A stretch of 64,000 nt of DNA, taken from positions 38,515,118-38,579,117 of the forward strand of contig CM077652.1 in the NCBI GenBank assembly GCA_039707465.1, written 5' to 3'. Below the pieces are notes generated by a model. It made no database searches, had not been told where the DNA came from, and saw only the letters and a program-made list of their open reading frames with translations. The DNA is from Rhabdophis nuchalis. Taxonomy: Eukaryota > Chordata > Lepidosauria > Squamata > Natricidae. The position numbers were made by a program, and so were the translations under genes. This document shows, in pieces, positions 49,301 through 55,300 of the stretch. Within the stretch, counting starts at the first letter, position 1; the number at the start of each line of letters is the position of its first letter.

Positions 49301-52300
49301 ACAGCTGGAAGCCGCCATGCAGCAGGGAGGCTGCTATAGCAGCAGCAATCCCACCTGACCCCTTCAGCTTCACCTAAAAAAAAGGGTCTCACAGCCGGGC
49401 ACTTTTGGAGCAGCGCCCCTGGAGACTGACGGATTCTCTGATAACAGCAGCGCGCACAGAGACACACCGAGTCCTGAGGTCTAGGTGGTGCCAGTGGGCA
49501 CATTTCTGAGAAAGGAACATCTTCCTGTGGGCCCAGCCAGGTCTCGGTTATACAAGTCAGATCAGCTTTCTCTTCAAGAGTCAAATCAGCAATAAGGCTA
49601 GCCCAGGGGTCTGCAAAGTTGGCTCTGGCTGGGGAATTCTGGGAGTTGGAAGTCCACCAGTCTTAAAAGAGCCGACTTTGCAGACCCCTGGGCTAGCCTA
49701 TTGCAAGCTCATCTGACATCTAACAGCCAATCTCAAAGAATACCAAGGAGCCAACAATTAAGACTATAGAAATGCCCTTTTATATGATTATAGTGAGATC
49801 CCTTCTGAAACACTACGCTTCTTCTGGACATTACACCTAGATCCTTTTGTTTGCGCATGCGCAAGTATGGAGACCGATCTCTGAGCGCCGCGAAGGGGTC
49901 GAGGGCTGTTTTGGCCAGGGAGGACGTCGCCAGCCCTCGTTAAACATCTAGGAGGGCTGGCCCAGCACGTAGATATGCCAGCCGCCACAAGGGGGCTATT
50001 TTTGGAGCCGGAGTTGTGGCGGCGAGGCAAAAAACCTTCGAGAGATGGGAGGGACCCAGGTCGGCTTGGCGCGGCCTGGACGCGTCAGTGAAGAAGCTAG
50101 GCAAGTGTTTCCAGGCCGTTGGGGGTCCGTTACAACATACAATCGGACCGCGCGGCCCCCGCTCGACTCAGGCAGCTTAAGTGAAGAAACCTGGTATGTC
50201 CGAAGATCGTGGAGAAGCTGAATCGGAGAAGAAAAGTAAGAGGAATAAATGGATGAGAGAGAGAGAGGCGTTAGAGAATGAACGTTCCCAAAGAAAGATG
50301 TAAGGAGGTGCAGAGAGAAGCTGAAATGGAGAAGGAAAGAAAGAGAGAGAGAGAGGCGGTTGAGAAAGAACGTTTCCAAAGAAAGATGTAAGGAGGTGCA
50401 GAGAGAAGCTGAAATGGAGAAGGAAAGAAAGAGAGAGAGAGAGGCGGTTGAGAAAGAACGTTTCCAAAGAAAGATGTAAGGAGATGCAGAGAGAAGCTGA
50501 ATTGGAGAAGGAAAGAAAGAGAGAGAGAGAGGCGGTTGAGAAAGAACGTTTCCAAAGAAAGATGTAAGGAGGTGCAGAGAGAAGCTGAAATGGAGAAGGA
50601 AAGAAAGATAGAGAGAGAGGCGGTTGAGAAAGAACGTTTCCAAAGAAAGATGTAAGGAGGTGCAGAGAGAAGCTGAAATGGAGAAGGAAAGAAAGAGAGA
50701 GAGAGAGGCGGTTGAGAAAGAACGTTTCCAAAGAAAGATGTAAGGAGGTGCAGAGAGAAGCTGAAATGGAGAAGGAAAGAAAGAGAGAGAGAGAGGCGGT
50801 TGAGAAAGAACGTTCCCAAAGAAAGATGTAAGGAGGTGCAGAGAGAAGCTGAAATGGAGAAGGAAAGAAAGAGAGAGAGAGAGGCGGTTGAGAAAGAACG
50901 TTTCCAAAGAAAGATGTAAGGAGGTGCAGAGAGAAGCTGAAATGGAGAAGGAAAGAAAGAGAGAGAGAGAGGCGGTTGAGAAAGAACGTTTCCAAAGAAA
51001 GATGTAAGGAGGTGCAGAGAGGAGCTGAAATGAGAAGGAAAGAAAGAGGAATAAGAGAAAGAGAGAGAGAGAGGCGTTAGAGAAAGAACGTTTCCAAAGA
51101 AAGATGTAAGGAGGTGCAGAGAGGAGCTGAAATGAGAAGGAAAGAAAGAGGAATAAGAGAAAGAGACAGAGAGAGGCGTTAGAGAAAGAACGTTTCCAAA
51201 GAAAGATGTAAGGAGGTGCAGAGAGGAGCTGAAATGAGAAGGAAAGAAAGAGGAATAAGAGAAAGAGAAAGGGAGAGGCATTGGAGAAAGAACGTTTTCA
51301 AGAAAGATGTAAAGAGGAGCTGAGATGAGTTGAAATGGAGAAAGAAAGAAAGAGGAATAAGAGAAAGAGAGAGGCATTGGAGAAAGAACATTTCCAAGAA
51401 AGATGTAAGGAGGTGCAGAGAGGAGCTGAAATGGAGAAAGAAAAAAAGAAAGAGGAATAAGAGAAAGAGAAAGAGAGAGGCATTGGAGAAAGAACGTTTC
51501 CAAGAAAGATGTAAAGAGGAGCTGAGATGAGCTGAAATGGAATTCTTCCCTACCAAATGGATTTTATATGTCATCTGATTTACACCTCACTCTACCCTCT
51601 CTAATTAATTAAAGTCGTGCTTATGTAATTTCCCTCCCTGGCCAAAAATGTACCCCCTCACAACCTTACCTTACCCTATTATTTATTCGAGGCAAGATCT
51701 CCTGCGCCTGCGAGAATCTCCCCTCTCGCAGGCATGGCCCTCTAATCTAACAAGGGCCCATCTCGAGGAAGGACTTATAGTTCCGGAGAGATGGACAAAG
51801 CGCAAACTTAGGGGTTTTTTGTCCAAATTTTTAATTCGTCTTTTAAGGGGTCCCGGGATGGGGGGAGGGCCTAATCAGTCAGTAGGGGATTTGGGCATAG
51901 GGCCAACCAACAAAATTAGGAGTAAGATTAAGGATTGGTCTAACGAGGAGGGAGGGGGAGGGGGTGTTCCTGCGGAGGGATTTCCCATCCATACGGTCCT
52001 AGGGAGGGGGAGGGGCGGTGGGAGACAGGGTGTCCATCTGAAGTTGGGGGATCGTGGCCGCTGGTTACAAGTGGTCGCTTGCCCCAACCCCCTGTGCTCC
52101 CCTCGGGGACTAGGCGGTCAAGGTTTACAGAGCCGCGGCCCCAGGCTGATGCCAGGTTTGCAACGCCAGGTCCGTGGTAAATAAAGCCCCCCTCATAAAT
52201 GACCTAGTATCAGAGGGGAACCCGGACCTGGTGGGAATTACGGAAACCTGGTTGGGCCCTGAGGGGGGGTTTACCTCTCGTGGAAATGTGCCCACTGGGA

Positions 52301-55300
52301 TACCGAGCATTTCATCAGCCTCGGGCCCTAGGCAGGGGTGGAGGAGTGGCGATTATCATTAAGGAGAGTCTGGAGCCGAGGGGGATCACTGTACCTCAGA
52401 TGACCGGCTGTGAATCCCTCTTTGTGAAATGGGGCCTAAGGAGGCAGTTGGGCTTGTTGATTATATACCTGGCTCCCCGCTATGTAACAACAGCCCTGCC
52501 CAAGCTCCTCGAGTTGGTCGCCGGGATGGTAGTGGAGACCCCCAGACTTCTAGTCATGGGGGACTTTAATTTACCATCGGCGGGCGAGGCATCGGAGGCA
52601 GCTCGTGAGTTCATGGCTTCCATGACGGCCATGGACCTGACCCAATTAGTTCAGGCCCCCACTCACGATGGAGGACACACGCTGGATCTTATTTTCGTCT
52701 CTGGCCAGTGGAGAAGTGATCTTGGAACCGGGGACTTAGTCATCTCACCCTTGTCACGGACAGATCACTCTTTCCTTCGGCTGGACTTTCCAATTGCCTC
52801 ATCTCACCGCGGGGAGGCGGAGCCAGAGACACCCAGATGGTTCCGCCCCAGGCGCCTGATGGATCCTGAAAGGTTCCAGAAGGAGCTTGGGCCAATACCT
52901 GTATCCTTGACTCGTGCCGCGGCTGAGGACCTAGTGGCAGCATGGTATAGTGCGGCCGCGGGGGCCTTAGACCGCGTCGCGCCTTTGCGGCCTCTCACGC
53001 GCCGTCATCCCACCCGGACTCCTTGGTTTTCTGAGGAGCTGAGGGAGATGAAACGCCGCAAGAGACGCCTAGAGAGCAGGTGGAGATCTTCTCGATCTGA
53101 ATCTGATCGAACACTGGTAAGAGCCCATTTGAGGACTTACTTAGTGGCAATGAGGGTGGCCAAACGCAAGTATTGTGCCACCCTCATCGCATCCGCAGAG
53201 AACCGCCCGGCGGCCCTGTTTGGAGTGACCCGCTCCCTCCTTCAACAGAGGCCGCGAGAGTCCTCCTTGCAGGGCCGCGCCGAGGAATTTGGAGAATATC
53301 TGCAGGATAAAATCACTCAGATTCGGAGCGAGTTGCCCTCCACAGATAGTGGTCCCGTGGAAGTATCCGATGCAGGCCTTGAGACTATTTTATGGGAAGA
53401 CTTTGACTTTGTTACTGCCAAGGACATGGACAGGTTGGCGAGGAGACTAAAGGCCACCACATGTTTATTAGACCCTTGTCCCTCCTGGCTTGTACTGGCA
53501 TCCTGGGAGGAGACACGAGGCTGGCGCCAGGCCATTGTGAACGCTTCTCTGAGTGAGGGGTCCTTACCTACCATCTTGAAAGAGGCGGTGGTGAGACCCC
53601 TCCTCAAAAAGCCTTCCCTATTGGCTAATTATCGTCCGGTCTCCAACCTTCACTTTCTTGCGAAGGTTGTAGAGAGTGTGGTTGCACAGCAGTTTCCTCG
53701 TCACCTGGAGGAAACTGATTATCTAGACCCGTGCCAGTCCGGCTTTCGGCCCGGTCATAGCACCGAGACGGCATTGGTCGCGTTGGTAGATGATCTCTGG
53801 AGGGCCCGGGATAGGGGTTGTTCCTCTATCCTGGTCTTGTTAGATCTCTCAGCGGCTTTTGATACCATCGACCATGGTATCCTTTTGCACCGACTAGAGG
53901 GGTTGGGGGTGGGTGGCACCGTTTTACGGTGGTTCTCCTCCTTCCTCTCTGATCGGTCGCAATACGTGTTGACGGGGGGGCAGAGGTCGACTTCTAGGCC
54001 CCTCGCATACGGGGTACCGCAGGGGTCGGTCCTCTCGCCACTCCTATTCAACACGTACATGAAGCCGCTGGGTGAGATCATCCGTGGTTTTGGGCTAGAA
54101 TACCATCTGTACGCTGATGATACCCAGTTGTACATCTCTACCCCAAGCCACCCCAACGATGCCGTTGAGGTGATGTCCCGGTGTTTAGAGGCCGTACGGA
54201 TCTGGATGGGCAGTAACAAACTCAAACTCAACCCGTCCAAGACCGAGTGGTTGTGGTTCCCGGCTTCCCGATTTAGCCAGTTGACACCATCGCTGGCCAT
54301 GGGGAATGAAAATTTGGCCCCCGTGGATAGAGTGCGCAATTTAGGAGTCCTCCTGGATTCCCGGTTGTCCCTTGAGGATCAGGTGGCGGCCGTGGCCAGG
54401 GGGGCATTTTACCAGGTTCGCCTGGTCCGTCAATTGCGCCCCTTACTGGACCAGGATGCCCTTCGCACAGTCACTCAAGCACTCGTGACTTCTCGTCTGG
54501 ACTACTGTAACGCTCTCTACATGGGGCTCCCCTTGAGATGCACTCGGAGGTTGCAGTTGGTCCAGAATACGGCAGCGCGGGTGATCATGGGAATCTCAAG
54601 ATATTCCCACATAACACCACTCCTGCGCGAGCTGCACTGGCTACCTGTGACCTACCGGGTGCGTTACAAGGTTTTGATGACCATATTCAAGGTGCTCCAT
54701 GGCACGGGGCCTAGCTACCTTCGAGACTGTCTTCTGCCCCATACATCCCTTCGACCGACTCGCTCCCAGGGAGAGGGTCTTCTCCGGGTGCCGTCGACCG
54801 GACAATGCCGGTTGGCGGCTCCCAGGGGAAGGGCCTTCTCTGTGGTGGGCCCTACCCTCTGGAATGGCCTACCTTCCGACCTCCGTTCCATCACAGACCT
54901 CCGCTTGTTTCGCCGGCACCTAAAAACTTTTTATTTTCATCTGGCCGGCCTAGCATGATCTACTCCACACCCATTATTTTATAACAAATCAAAACTGTAA
55001 TTTGGGTTTTAAATTTAAACTTATTTTAAGTTAAGCAGGATATGGATTTAATTTCGTTATTATTTAATAATATTTTGTATTTATGTATAATTGATTTTAA
55101 ATCTCTGTTCGCAGCCCCGAGTCCCTTTATGGTGAGATGGGTGCGGGCTATAAATGTGAAAAATAAATAAATAAAAAATAAATAAATAAATAAGATTTAA
55201 AAGGTAGAAAAAGACAGCCAGGTTTACCAATAGGAATTCAATAATGGTATTGGCCTAATTAGAAGTCATGGGATCAATGGCTCTTTGAAGCCTATCTGCT

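Noticed and set aside
49996..51503. Minus-strand frames of 272-410 codons with repeated [12 protein letters not shown] motifs
   Set aside because: They are the 88-bp minisatellite read on one strand. The repeat is open in all frames because of its composition.
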